From Mangifera indica (taxonomy: Eukaryota; Streptophyta; Magnoliopsida; Sapindales; Anacardiaceae), in assembly GCF_011075055.1 (NCBI RefSeq), contig NC_058150.1:13483408-13547407 (forward strand): a stretch of DNA of 64,000 nucleotides, read 5' to 3'. The notes under the pieces were generated by a model. That model was not told the origin of the DNA and did not search any database. It saw nothing but the letters and a program-made list of their open reading frames with translations. Positions 48,423-60,671 of the stretch are shown here, one piece after another; position 1 is the first letter of the stretch; the number at the start of each line of letters is the position of its first letter. Both the position numbers and the translations under genes were made by a program.

Positions 48423-48894
48423 TGTTAGAGCCTCAAATAAAAAAGAAAGAAAAACAATCCCACATCTAATAAATTTAAGTAAAATGAGTTGTGTATAAGT
48501 GTGTAGATTGAACTTTAACATAAACCGATCGATTTTGTGTAATATGAATTTCAATCTTTTCATTTATAAGCCTAATATATATTTTCTTCATAGTATCAGA
48601 GCACGAGCCAAATGATGGGTTTAATTATTTAAGTGTTCTTGGATACAAGTAACAACATACCCAACCAAAAACCGGTTGAGCCAAAAAACACATTTAACAA
48701 CGTAGGTGATTGTACTTCAGTGGGGGTGTTGGAGACTCAAATAAAAAAGAAAGAAAGAGAGTCCCACATTTAATAAACTTGAGTAAACTGAGTGGTATAT
48801 GAGTATATAGATTGGACTTTAACATGAATCAATTGATTTTGTGTAATATAAGTTTCAATCTTACTACTTGTAAACCTAATATATATTTCCGTCA
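48423..48894 (+). mobile_element. TRIM (terminal-repeat retrotransposon in miniature), complete
   Basis: Two 168-bp direct LTRs (48423-48590 and 48727-48894) both run TGTT...TCA. Directly after the left LTR is TAGTATCAGAGC (48591-48602), a one-mismatch primer-binding site for initiator Met-tRNA. Directly before the right LTR is a purine tract AGTGGGGG. Flanks TATTT and TATTG agree at 4 of 5 bases. The internal region is only 136 bp and has no ORF. By hand count the LTRs differ at about 29 of 168 sites, so it is old. It depends on another element's proteins. Confidence 0.9.
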
Positions 48895-49648
48895 TATTGG
48901 GTGTGTGCACATATGTGCTTGTATTTTGTTTTTACACTTTTTGATGTTTTATAGATTTTATGCTTTGCCTTCAGGCCATCAATCCGATTCATATTTGAAG
49001 AGGAATTATATTATGAATAATATTACATGTAAAATAAGTTTATATAAATAAACTTATTTATGCAAAGTTATGTGATATTTTATTATTTATTATTATTATA
49101 CTATTTAATATATATTTGGCTACTTATCAATAATATAACCATAAACAAAACCTTTTAATTGCTTTTGGAATATTCATTAATTATTCACGTGAATGTATAT
49201 AAAAAAATAAAAGATATTAAATTAATAATCCAATACTTAAACAAGATGACAACAATATTACAATCATAATTGAAAAAGTACGAGTTTCTCATGTGAAGTT
49301 TATATAGTTTTAAACTTTTCAATCTCAACAAATAGTTTTTCGAATGTGATTTTTTCAAGATTCATATTATTTAGTACTATAATTATTATTATGCATGTCT
49401 CAACTAGTTACAATTTTGCAATGAAAGAGGTGACGTCAACATTTCAATGTTCACTTAAGACTAGTAGGACGGATAGTGATACTAATAGTATAATGTTTCT
49501 CTAGAACTAACAAAAAGTTATCATATAACGAACCTCCCAAGTGCATGGTATAGAGTTTGGATTTCATTAATTATATGACATTGGTGGTTATACCAACGTT
49601 GCTATTTCGTTAATTATGTGACGTTGGTGGTTATACCAACATTGCAAT
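48895..49648. other. Intergenic, no gene
   Basis: A 79-codon ORF at 48812-49051 starts in the TRIM LTR and is not supported. Around 49560-49650 a short segment (TGACRTTGGTGGTTATACCAAC) occurs twice. Confidence 0.4.
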
Positions 49649-50185
49649 CTTCTATAGCATACAATAGTTGCCTTTAGTAGCTACCGGTTTGGGTGATTTG
49701 CCCCCACCTAAGTGAGTAGCCTCTAGTTGGATGTGATATGCAACTGTATTTGCTACAACGTGTTAGCACCAACAATTGTTTAACTTGCTTGTTGGTTGTT
49801 CAACCACACGCCATTTGTCACCCACGTCTCTTATGCTTGACCTTTAGCATTTTGCCCTTACGTTTTTCTCTAATTTGAATGTGCAGAACTCTTGAAAGGA
49901 TAACTATCGAAGTTCGCTTTGGTTATGGTGTGCTTTTTTTTTGGCATTTTTTTGATTTGTTATGCAAATGTTTTGGTTGATGCATTGTTTGAATGATTGA
50001 TAGTTTGGTTTTGGTAGTGTATTAAGTGGATAGGTTGTTAGAAAACACCTAGGTGAACCCAAGGATTTAGAAGCGGTAGCTTCTAGATGTAAAATATGAG
50101 TGTAGGTCAAAGGAGAGGAAAGGTAGCTTTGTCTGCTTGGAACTTGTGCAAGGGTGAGGTGTCTCGAAATTTGTGAAAACAACAA
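49649..50185 (+). repeat. Dispersed ~500-bp repeat, copy 3 (longest)
   Basis: It aligns with copies at 31669 and 38050 over most of its length, starting near CTATAGCATACAATAG and ending GTGCAAGGGTGAGGTGTCTCG. It lies 230 bp left of the full-length copia. It may belong to the LTR or tail of an unidentified retroelement. Confidence 0.75.
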
Positions 50186-50416
50186 AATTCAACCAAACAA
50201 AGGTCATTAATAATAGATTTGGGTGAAAAACGGCAAAGTGAGATCGAATGGATCCAAATTAAGTTAATGGTGAGCAAGGAGCCTTTGTAGGCCCTACCCT
50301 CAAATTTAAAAGGTTTCAAAGATGTTTGATTAGGCCCATTGTTGATTCAAAACACAAAAGTATTTCAACTTTCCACGTATTGTAGCGCAGTTCTGTTAAA
50401 GATATGACTAGACCAA

Positions 50417-52042
50417 TGTAGGATTTTGGCAAGAAAATTAAAATTTTTAATTTATGTTCACATCATATGTAACAATGGTAATATGATATTTTCATATTAA
50501 TTGAAGAAATAAAATATAGAAACATGTAAACTACCTTGTACCTTGTAATTTGATTTGAAGTTTGGAAGCTTGAATCACTAAAATAAGTAATCTCTTGACT
50601 TGCACCCTTCAAAGAAGAAAAATGGAAGAAAGGAGAAGCTTTTCCCGGCAAAGAAGAAGAAGAAAAGAAAATGTATATTTTTCTTTATTTTCTCTCACAT
50701 TTATTACATTAAAACTTGATAATTATCAAGTTAAAACATATGTTTAATTCTTATTGGTTGATAAATAAGAGAAATGAGAATTTGACACATGTTAATGCAT
50801 TTGTGCCCAAAATTAATCATTTTAACTTTCTAAACAATTTAAAAGGTGTAAAATGACAATTTTGCCCCTTTTCTGAATCTTATTCGAAAAGCATAATTTT
50901 TATCCTCGGAAAGTGCTAGTCAACCATTGATAAATATTTTCAGCTTCATAACACCATTTTCTTCCTTGAAATATAGGTGTGACCTTTAAGGTTCATAGTG
51001 ACGTAGCCGTGGGCCCTATATCGGACGATACGTTTCATTATATCATTATATAACCTAAAACTATCGTTAACCGATATACTTCATTTTTCGCTACAAAATG
51101 AAGCTCCCACTGATCATGTGGTATCATCTAGCAATGTCCCATGACCCCTACATCACAATGAAATACAAGCTTCACATAATATCAAATGAACCTTTCTTAC
51201 TCACACTTACCATGTAGTCCAATCCCTTCGTCATTACATCCCGATTAAATTTGGATTCATGGAATGTCAAAATCCAATATTTAATCTTTTCGAATATCAA
51301 GTAATACATCATAACGTGCCACATCGAAACTCTTTTCATGTGGTCTTTTATCTACACTGGCCAGTGTATTAGATTTTCATGTTTCTTGATATTCGTATGA
51401 GAACTCGGGAGCAGTCGAGTTGACGGATCCCTGTATGATCATCATTTGTTCTCTCGCTCAAGTAACATATGATCAAAGCGGTTTTTGAACGAGACATGAT
51501 TAGCCTCGTGGTATACACCGTATGAATCATACATTCCGGAACGAAACACAACTATGATATCTCAAGTCAAAGGATCTATACACTAGTATGACTCACGATG
51601 TATCATTGACTACATATTAATGCCCATGTGATCATCGTTCAGCGGTCACGTTCGATAAACAATAAAATAGAATAACCTTTGATCAGTTCTCTAACCATCA
51701 AATGGTTCCATTGTTTACCCATGTGTATATCCACCATGTCTAATATCATCCATTGATATACTGTGGTGATATAACACACACCCACTATGCAGTACTATTG
51801 CCCAAACAGATTGCCTATGCAGGGAACGATTTGATAACGTTTATTAAAACTCATCGAGACCTTTCACATGTCGTATGCATGTAGCTAATATGGATGTAAT
51901 ACACAATTACAACATAGATATAAAAGTGACATAAAAAACATGTGAAGTATGACAGAACTCTTCTTTTAGTAATAATGTATATGCAAGATATACAACCCTT
52001 GAAACCAATTAAAGTGATTGGTTTTTAGGGTATATTCTAACA
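50417..52042 (-). repeat. 3' LTR of the full-length copia
   Basis: On the plus strand it runs TGTAGGATTTTGG ... ATTCTAACA. It aligns without gaps to 58260-59885. My hand count gives about 57 differences (3.5%), roughly 48 of them transitions. The 60-62-codon ORFs inside are shared by both LTRs but are not genes. Confidence 0.95.
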
Positions 52043-52058
52043 AAGACTCCCACTTGCA
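52043..52058 (-). promoter_or_regulatory. Polypurine tract region
   Basis: On the minus strand AAGTGGGAGTCTT immediately precedes the 3' LTR. This is the position where plus-strand DNA synthesis is primed in copia elements. Confidence 0.6.
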
Positions 52059-52751
52059 CTAAAGCCAATCGCTGTAGTACCTAATGCCTATCCTCACTAG
52101 ATATTGGTCCAACAGTCTTTGCGTCAGTGCTTTAGTTAGTGGATCTGCAAGATTTTCTGCCGAAGCAATCTTCTGAGTGACAATATCTCCAGCTCCAACG
52201 AATTCTCTCAAGATGTGATATTTTCGTTGAACATGTTTTGACTTTTGATGTGCTATTGGTTCCTTTGCCTGTGCAATGGCACCAATATTGTCACATAAGA
52301 GAATTACTGGTTGACTCATCTGAGGAACCACGCCAAACTTTGTGGTGAATTTACGCATCCAAACAGCCTCTTTTATAGCTTCTGAAACGACCATATACTC
52401 AGCTGCTGTAGTAGAGTCTGCAGTAGTCAATTGTTTGGCACTTTTCCAACTGACTACACCTCTATTACAAACAAAAATAAATGCAGACGTAGACTTTCTA
52501 TCGTCTACATCTGACTGAAAATCAGAATCTGAGTATCCTTTGAACGTCAACTCTGAACCCCCATAACCTAGTATCAACTCCTTGGTCCTTCTTAAATACT
52601 TTAAGATGGCTTTTATTACTATCCAGTGTCTTTCTTCAGGATTTGACTGATATTTGCTTACTGTACTAACTGCAAAAGCAATGTCTGGTCGTGTACATAA
52701 CATGGCATACATGAGACTACCTACTGCTGAAGCATATGGCATCTCATACAT
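52059..52751 (-). pseudogene. copia RNase H domain
   Basis: It follows the RT in the same frame and ends at the natural terminal TAG (52059-52061) next to the polypurine tract. Visible motifs: 'YASAVGSLMYAMLCTRPDIA', 'GYSDSDFQSDVDDRKSTSAF', 'ADSTTAAEYMVVSEAIKEAV', 'LLCDNIGAIAQAKEP', 'KHVQRKYHILREFV'. This last 230-codon stretch is open, but a TGA (52758-52760) cuts it off from the RT. Confidence 0.9.
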
Positions 52752-53534
52752 TCGTTGTCATTTCTCATCAGTCTTTGGACACATATCTTTTGATAGATGT
52801 GTTCCATGAGGAAATGGTAGTAGACCTCTCTTAGAGTCTTGCATGTGAAAGCGTTTCAACACTTTCTCTATGTACAACTTTTGAGATAAACCTATTAATC
52901 CTTTCGCTCTATCTCTATAGATGCGAATACCTAGAATATAGGTTGCTTCTCCAAGATCCTTCATGGAAAAAGGTTTCGCTAGCCATAGCTTAACGTCAGT
53001 CATAGTGCCAATGTCGTTTCCAATTAATAATATGTCATCTATATATAAGACTAGGAAAACGACAATTTTATCCCTATCCATTTTATAAACACACAGCTCA
53101 TCTGGATTTTTAATAAAACCGAATACTCGAATTGTTTTATCAAATCAGATATTCCAGTTTCTTGAAGCTTGTTTTAATCCATATATAGATCGATGTAGCT
53201 TGCACACTTTATGCCTCTCGGTAGCGGATACAAAACCGATTGGCTGCTCTATATAGATATTTTCCTCAATATACCCATTGAGAAAAGCAGTTTTAACATC
53301 CATCTGCCATATCTCATAATCATAGTGTGTTACGAGGGCTAGTAGGATTCTGATGGATTTAAGCATTGCGACTGGTGAAAAGGTCTCCTCATAATCCAAC
53401 CATTGTTTTTGAGTATAACCTTTAGCTACCAATCGAGCTTTATAAGTTTCAACTTTTTCATCCTTGCCAATTTTTCTCTTGAAGATCCATTTACATCTGA
53501 TCGAAACTATTCCATCAGGTAGATCAACGAACGT
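52752..53534 (-). pseudogene. copia reverse transcriptase domain
   Basis: The RT reads 'KWIFKRK', 'ARLVAKGYTQ', 'ETFSPVAMLKSIRILLALVT', 'QMDVKTAFLNGYIEENIYIE', 'KLHRSIYGLKQASRNW', then after TGA (53145-53147) 'VFGFIKNPDELCVYK' and the catalytic 'LYIDDILLIGND'. Catalytic aspartates are intact. The stops at 53145-53147 and 52758-52760 are TGA where an Arg codon CGA is expected. Confidence 0.9.
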
Positions 53535-54635
53535 TCATACTTGATTGACATTCATAGATTCAATTTCTGAATTCATTGCCTCTAGCCATCTACTGGAGTC
53601 AATATCTAATATTGCCTTTTGGTAAGTTTTTAGGTCTTCTAGATGCTCAGTTTCTCCTATTAGAAGAGATTCAAAATCTCCTTCTGTCAGAAATCCATAT
53701 CTCTCAGGAGGTCGAGACACTCTAACAGACTCTCTTATTTGAGTCGTTGTAGTTGGTATAGGTGATTGTATACCTGGAGGATTTACCTGAATAGGCTCGG
53801 TTATGGGCTCTTCAGACTCTTCTTCGAGCACAATTTTCCTTTCTGCACCACCTTCTTCTAAGAACTCTTTCTCAAGAAAATGTGCATTTCTACTAACCAT
53901 AATTCTTTGATCAGAGTGAAAGTAGAAATAATATCCTAAACTTTCTTTTGGATACCCAATAAGCCGACCTTTTTTTGTTCGGGACTCCAATTTATCAACT
54001 CTAACCACTTTGACAAACGTTGGACATCCCCAGATTTTCAAGTAGTTTACACTTGGAAGTCTGCCATACCATAAATTGTATGGTGTCTTTCGAATGGACT
54101 TTGATGGTGCTTTATTCAACACATGTAGTGCTGTCTGAAGAGCATATCCCCATAAATAAACTGGCAAATCAGTAAAACTCATCATAGATCGTACCATATC
54201 TAATAAAGTATGATTTCTCCATTCAGACACACCATTATGCTGTGGTGTGAATGACGGAGTCAACTGAGATAGTATTCCTTTGTCTCTTAGGAACTCCTGG
54301 AATTCTGTACTCAAGTATTTACCTCCACGATCTGAACGTAAAGCTTTAATATTCTTTCCAGTCTAGTTTTCTACTTCCTTTTGAAACTCTCTGAACTTTT
54401 CAAAAGCTTCAGATTTGTATTTCATTAAATATAAATACCCATATCGAGAATAATCATTGATAAAGGTAATGAAGTATGAAAAACCTCCTCGGGCCATTTT
54501 ATTAAATGGGCCACACACATCAGTGTGTATCAACTCTAATATATTTTTGGCTCGCTCCCCTTTATTTTTAAACGGAAGCTTAATCATTTTTCCTCGAAGA
54601 CAAGATCCACAAGTAGGATAGGGTTCTGAACCCAA
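53535..54635 (-). pseudogene. copia integrase domain
   Basis: 'LELIHTDVCGPF' gives the first catalytic Asp, 'ALRSDRGGKYLS' the second and 'PQHNGVSEWRN' the Glu. The C-terminal part reads 'TPYNLWYGRLPSVNYLKIWG'. A TAG (54363-54365) replaces an expected Gln just before the second Asp block. The reading ends at a TGA (53535-53537) where copia has a conserved Trp ('QVW'). Confidence 0.9.
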
Positions 54636-55190
54636 TGAACCTAAAAGTCCACTTTCTCCTAATTATCGAATCCGATCCTCTCCAATATGAACAAATCTAT
54701 GATGCCATAAAACTATTGGATTTATATATTCCCTAGTTCTTTTAGATGATTTTGAATACATGGTGTTATGCAAATCAAACTCTACCACATACAAACCATT
54801 TGTATTGATAGCATTTCCTACTAATCTATTTCCAAAATAAATTAGACATTCATTCCCATTAAAGGTAAATTGATAACTATTTTTACACAAAACTAGAATA
54901 GAGATTATATTCCTGGTGGCATTAGCAAAATACAAAGTTTTATACAATGTTATTACATGCCCAGTAGGTAACTGTACACTACATACACCTACAGCCTCTG
55001 CAAAAACTCGTGTCCCATCGACCAGTCTCAGTGTGATCTCATCACGTCTCAAGGTAGAACTATTCTACAGATGCTGTAAACAAGCACAAACATGTGAAGT
55101 TGCAGCAAAATCTAATATCCAGGAATCAATGTTTGAATTAACATTTAATTCAAATTCAATTACATAACACTGATATGTACCTGTTTTGCT
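54636..55190 (-). pseudogene. copia protease and GAG-pre-integrase region
   Basis: The protease motif reads 'SWILDFAATSHVC', with DFA where retroviral-type aspartic proteases of copia elements have D-S/T-G, so the catalytic triplet is altered. A TAG (55065-55067) follows. 'LRLVDGTRVFAEAVG' is the usual flap-region continuation. The pre-integrase zinc-binding part is 'LWHHRFVHIGEDRI', then TAA (54663-54665), then 'CGSCLRGKM'. Confidence 0.85.
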
Positions 55191-56102
55191 TTTTCTCAGA
55201 TCATCAAGGTATAGAGAGCAATTCCTCTTCCAATGCCCTTCTTGGTTGCAATAAAAGCAATTGCTCTTCTTCTGTTTTTTTTCTTTCTTTGGAACAGATG
55301 GTCATGGAGGCTGAGAACGTGATGCCCCAATGCCAGAACCTTTCATCCTAAAAGGTCTGGTAGTGGTTTTCTTAAAACCCTTTCTTTGTACTTTTGGTCC
55401 ACCAGATCCCATCTGTGAACCTTTCTACCAAGGCTTTTGAGCTTACCTTTTTTTGCCTCTCGTGGCAAAGGTAGCTAGCAACTCAGCTGGTGTTTTACCT
55501 TTCTTCTCATTATTGTAAAATTCTTGAATATCATTGAGAAGATCAGGGAGAGTGCGCTCAATCCTGTTGAGATTATATTTTGTAATAAACGGCTTAAAAG
55601 TTGGAGGGAGTGAATGGAGAATCAAACTCACCCGAACATTATGTGACAAATCTGTGCCCATAACTTGTAACTCCCTAGTCTTGTTAATCATTTTAATAAC
55701 ATGATCATCTGGGGAAATGCCCTCCTTAAGCCGCATGCTAAATAGTGACGTCATCAAATTATATTCCTTCACTCGAGCATTTTCACTATATAATTGTCTT
55801 AAAGTAGTGATAATTTCATATGCACTCTTCACGTTCTCAAACCGAGTTTGAAGTTCAGAGTTCATTGATGCCAACATATAACTGCGAACTCGTAAGTCAG
55901 CATCTACCCATTCAGCATAAGCCCTTTGCTCTACCTCAGGGGCATTAGGGTCCACTGCTGTTGGTAAAGGTGCCTCCAAGACATAAGCTGACTTTTCAAG
56001 ATTGAGAACAATGGTTAGATTTCTTAGCCAATCCTTAAAATTTGGACCAATAAGCACATGTGAGTCCATCAATTTCAGGAGTATATTGTTTGCCGTTGAC
56101 AT
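55191..56102 (-). pseudogene. copia gag with zinc knuckle
   Basis: The ATG at 56102 opens 219 codons of copia gag (UBN2 type): 'MSTANNILLKLMDSHVLIGP', 'WLRNLTIVLNLEKSAYVLEA', 'LRQLYSENARVKEYNLMTSL', 'LILHSLPPTFKPFITKYNLN'. It ends at TAA (55443-55445). The frame continues through another TGA (55302-55304) into a CCHC zinc knuckle 'CFYCNQEGHWKRNC' at about 55260-55219. Gag forms the virus-like particle; the N-terminal part is undamaged. Confidence 0.9.
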
Positions 56103-58245
56103 TTTGAGATTCTAGATCACAAGAGAGAATATTGCAAGAAATAACAAATTTATTAGAAATTACCAATAAACTTAATCTTATTAGCTCCCACTATTTTATT
56201 CAAATCTTATACTTCCCCGGTTGAAGATTCGGAAAGTTCATTGGATCACTTTCTAGTGGGGAATCAAATTCTTATCAAACTTGACAAACCGCACATAATA
56301 GATCTAAGTCCGTCAAGCTTAATAAGTAGGAATCGATTTCCTTTTACATTCTAAATGCAAGCTATGATTCATGTGAGCCTTTAGCTTTGAGCACCGCACA
56401 TAATAGATCTAAGCACTCTAAACTAGTCAAATTCAACCCATCGTGCTTTCCAGATATAATACTCTATCACTCCCGCATATAATAGAATCTAGGGAATGAC
56501 AGAAATAGTACTCTAGACACCAATCGACTAGTTTTACGTCATATGACATAGTATCCGTCACATAATAGAAATCTAGGATTTCTAGCGTTATGACGTAACC
56601 CTAATCAACCCACAATGGAAGGCTCGAATTTGATATTGAAAATTTAGGGAAGATTTTATTATTATTAATAAGAGTCATTTTATATCTTGGGTAGTCTAGT
56701 ATATATCTTTGGATACGTATTTGTCACCCAAGACATATTACTAAATCATATTCTTACAATTTATGCCATTGAAAACTTTTCTAATATCCTAAATGGTATT
56801 GTAAGAATATTTCATGCCTAAAAGTTTTAGTTCTCTAAAACACAAAATTATGTGTTATATGTCATAAATAAATTACATGATAACATAAAACATAAAACTT
56901 AGGCATGCTATTGAACACATATCAACTATATTATTCAAAAATCAAAAGAAACCATATTTTCATACAACTTAGCATATCACATATCTAAAATATACATTAG
57001 GTTGATCTTGCATATAAGACATTCAATATCTTATAATTTAATCCTAGATTAGCAAACTTGAGTTTTTATTTATGTATCTAAGACAACAAACACATCCAAT
57101 ATGTTAAATCCATTTCAATCTAGCATACATAATATTAAGCATTTAGAAGCATGATGTTTACCATGTCACAATGTCTCATATATATAGCATACACATGTCA
57201 CACATTAATACTATCATATATACCTTTAATGACATGACATTTTGGGTATCATATTAATATTTGTAACACCATAGTTAAACATTCAAACATAGAAATTAAA
57301 TTTGTAATTTGGTAAACTTAACAAATAATTTACCATATTTCATGCTTTTTATTCAAGTTTGCTAAAATACAAACACATCCAATGTTTGGTGTCTACAAGA
57401 TCAAACCATAACAAGTAAACAAAGTAATTTAAACCAAAATTCTATATTACATTTTTCTTGAAACCAACCATGAAACCCTAACTCTTGATGTTTCCAAAAC
57501 ACATACCAAGTTCACCAAAAGCTCACTAACTATGTTTCAATTCATACTTAAACATGAACAAATTTTAGAATGACAAATTGTAATATAAATACATAACACA
57601 TGCCTAATATGAGCCAAATTCACAAGTGTCATGCATTTCACCAAATCATGACACATATGAATCATTCATCACTCAAACATAATCCATCTCACCATATAAT
57701 AATTATTCAAACATGAATATGGTTACTCATAAAGTAATTTATCCAATCCAAGCAATTAAGAATTCAATTCTCAATCAAACCAAGTCAAGCACTAGTTTAA
57801 GGAATTAATAACAAATCAATCAACATTGAATGTTATTTCCATCAACCAAACACATGGAAATCATATCAACTTGTTCATGCCCTTCACCAAGTCTCACAAA
57901 CTAAGTTTCTTAAAAAACACATTCCCATGTAAAGTCGAGATTAAAATTCATGTGTATATCAAGACAATCATGTATAAATCATGATTAAACTATTAATTTA
58001 AAAATCACCCAAATTTCTAAAATTATGGTTTTTATTTTATTTTATTTTAATTATGTCAAAAGTTATCCAACACAATTTCAACAATTTAAAGCTTCTCCAA
58101 TGCTATTAAGACATTCCTAATAACATATGTACACTTGGTTTGAACCAATCACACATAACAAAAATTATAGCTTAGGTTTTGATCACTAACACTTCCAAAC
58201 ACCTAAAATTATGGCATGTTCTTGTCATTCAAGGATCAAACTCTT
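56103..58245 (-). other. 2.1-kb untranslated leader of the copia, with repeated motif
   Basis: No ORF is present between the primer-binding site and the gag ATG. Four imperfect copies of CCGCACATAATAGATCTAAG occur at 56289, 56394, 56472 and 56555. The leader is strikingly long for a copia element and very AT-rich in its 5' half. Confidence 0.7.
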
Positions 58246-58257
58246 GCTCTGATACCA
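58246..58257 (-). promoter_or_regulatory. Primer-binding site (initiator Met-tRNA)
   Basis: The minus strand reads TGGTATCAGAGC two bases inside the 5' LTR, a perfect match to the usual plant copia primer-binding site complementary to the 3' end of initiator Met-tRNA. Confidence 0.95.
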
Positions 58258-58259
58258 TT

Positions 58260-59885
58260 TGTAGGATTTTGGCAAGAAAATTAAAATTTTTAATTTATGT
58301 TCACATCATATGTAACAATGGTAATATGATATTTTCATATTGTTTGAAGAAATAAAACATAGAAACATGTAAACTACCTTGTACCTTGTAATTTGATTTG
58401 AAGTTTGGAAGCTTGAATCACTAAAATAAGAGATCTCTTGACTTGCACCCTTCAAGGAAGAAAAATGGAAGAAAGGAGAAGCTTTTCCCGGCAAAGAAGA
58501 AGAAGAAAAGAAAATGTATATTTTTCTTTATTTTCTCTCACATTTATTACATTAAAACTTGATAATTATCAAGTTAAAACATATGTTTAATTATCATTGG
58601 TTGATAAATAAGAGAAATGAGAATTTGACTCATGTTAATGCATTTGTGCCCAAAATTAATCATTTTAACTTTCTAAACAATTTAAAAGGTGTAAAATGAC
58701 AATTTTGCCCCTTTTTCGAATCTTATTCGAAAAGCACAATTTTTATCCTCGGAAAGTGCTAGCCAACCATGGATAAATATTTTCAGCTTCATAACACCAT
58801 TTTCTTCCTTGAAATATAGGTGTGACCTTCAAGGTTCATAGTGATGTAGCCGTGGGCCCTATATCGGACAATACATTTCATTATATCATTATATAACCTA
58901 AAACTATCGTTAACTGATATACTTCATTTTTCGCTACAAAATGAAGCTCCCACTGATCATGTGGTATCATCTAGCAATGTCCCATGACCCCTACATCACA
59001 ATGAAATACAAGCTTCACATAATATCAAATGAACCTTTCTTACTCACACTTACCATGTAGTCCAATCCCTCCGTCATTACATCCCGATTAAACTTGGATT
59101 CATGGAATGTCAAAATTCAATATTTAATCTTTTCGAATATCAAGTAATACATCATAACGTGCCACATCGAAACTCTCTTCATGTGGTCTTTTATCTACAC
59201 TGGCCAGTGTATTAGATTTTCATGTTTCTCGATATTCGTATGAGAACTCGAGAGCAGTCGAGCTGACGGATCCCTGTATGATCATCACTTGTCCTCTCGC
59301 TCAAGCAACATATGATCAAAGCGGCTTTTGAATGAGACATGATTAGCCTTGTGGTATACACCGTATGAATCATACATTCCGGAACGAAGCACAACTATGA
59401 TATCTCAAGTCAAAGGATCTATACACTAGTATGACTCACGATGTATCATTAACTACATATTGATGCCCATGTGATCATCGTTCAGCAGTCATGTTCGATA
59501 AACAATATAATAGAATAACCTTTGATCAGTTCTCTAACCATCATATGGTTCCATTGTTTACCCATGTGTATATCCACCATGTTTAATATCATCCATTGAT
59601 ATATTGTGGTGATATAGCACACACCCACTATGTAATACTATTGCCCAAAGAGATTGCCTATGCAGGGAACGATTTGATGACGTTTATTAAAACTCATCGG
59701 GACCTTTCACATGTTGTATGCATGTAGCTAATATAGATATAATACACAACTACAACATAGATATAAAAGTGACATAGAAAACATGTGAAGTATGACAGAA
59801 CTCTTTTTTTATTAATAATGTATATGCAAGATATACAACCCTTAAAACCAATTAAAGCGATTGGTTTTTAGGGCATATTCTAACA
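58260..59885 (-). repeat. 5' LTR of the full-length copia
   Basis: It has the same length and ends as 50417-52042 (TG...CA). As the upstream LTR of a minus-strand element it should hold the promoter, but I could not choose a TATA box with confidence. Confidence 0.95.
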
Positions 59886-60640
59886 ACCAATACTTCACCT
59901 CAATAATTATTTCCAGCTCAAACCAGTATACCCTATAAGTAAAGGATTTTTTTTTTCAAAAATTGAAATAAAATAATAAACAACAGAAGTTGCCATTGCC
60001 TATAGCTGCAATATATATATAAACACACATACACAAACCCTAGTTAATAAATACAAGAATGAGAAAAAAATGGTATGCGAATTATACAATAAAAAATACA
60101 TTTGTAAAAAAAGCCTCTAAAATTTGCATATGAAAAAAATACGGAATATGTATATATGAGTTTAATATGACATATCGTCAATAATACGTTTATAAAAATA
60201 TGACAATATTATAATAATTTTAGTATTTTTCACGAATTTTCTATTGAAAATCAATATAATAATTCAAATATAAAATATTTAATTAATTATTAAACCTAAT
60301 ATAACATAATACATAATTAAAATTCCTTTTTACTATAAATAGCATACAAGTCAGTTGGGAAAATCAAACAAATTTATCAACTTAGTTTTAGAGTTTAGAT
60401 CAGAGAATCTTTGTATAGGCTATAGGGAGGAAAACATAAAATTAGGGCTAAAAAATAAGAAAAAATGTTATTAGGTTTTTTTTTTAATGGTAGTGGCATT
60501 TTCTTAAATAATTAAAAATACAAGAGACAATTTTATACTTTAAGTTTAGCCAAAAATTCAAAAATAGGGCAAACGTAAAATATGGCCTTTTAGCCATAAT
60601 ATATGAATAATATGCTTATTCACTAAATAAGACACACATG

Positions 60641-60671
<31 letters not shown>

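Larger units (their letters stand above)
50417..59885 (-). mobile_element. Full-length Ty1/copia LTR retrotransposon, 9469 bp
   Basis: Two LTRs of equal length (1626 bp) bound the element, and both flanks are ACCAA (50412-50416 and 59886-59890), a perfect 5-bp TSD. The primer-binding site is next to the right (5') LTR, and gag, protease, integrase, RT and RNase H follow in copia order towards the left LTR. The whole gag-pol stays in one frame without frameshift but has at least eight internal stops. It is structurally complete but cannot encode its own proteins. Confidence 0.96.

Noticed and set aside
50463..50651. 62-codon ORF conserved at 58306-58494, and 60-codon ORF at 51369-51551 conserved at 59212-59394
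   Set aside because: The conservation only reflects the two LTRs being copies of one sequence; no coding signal beyond that.
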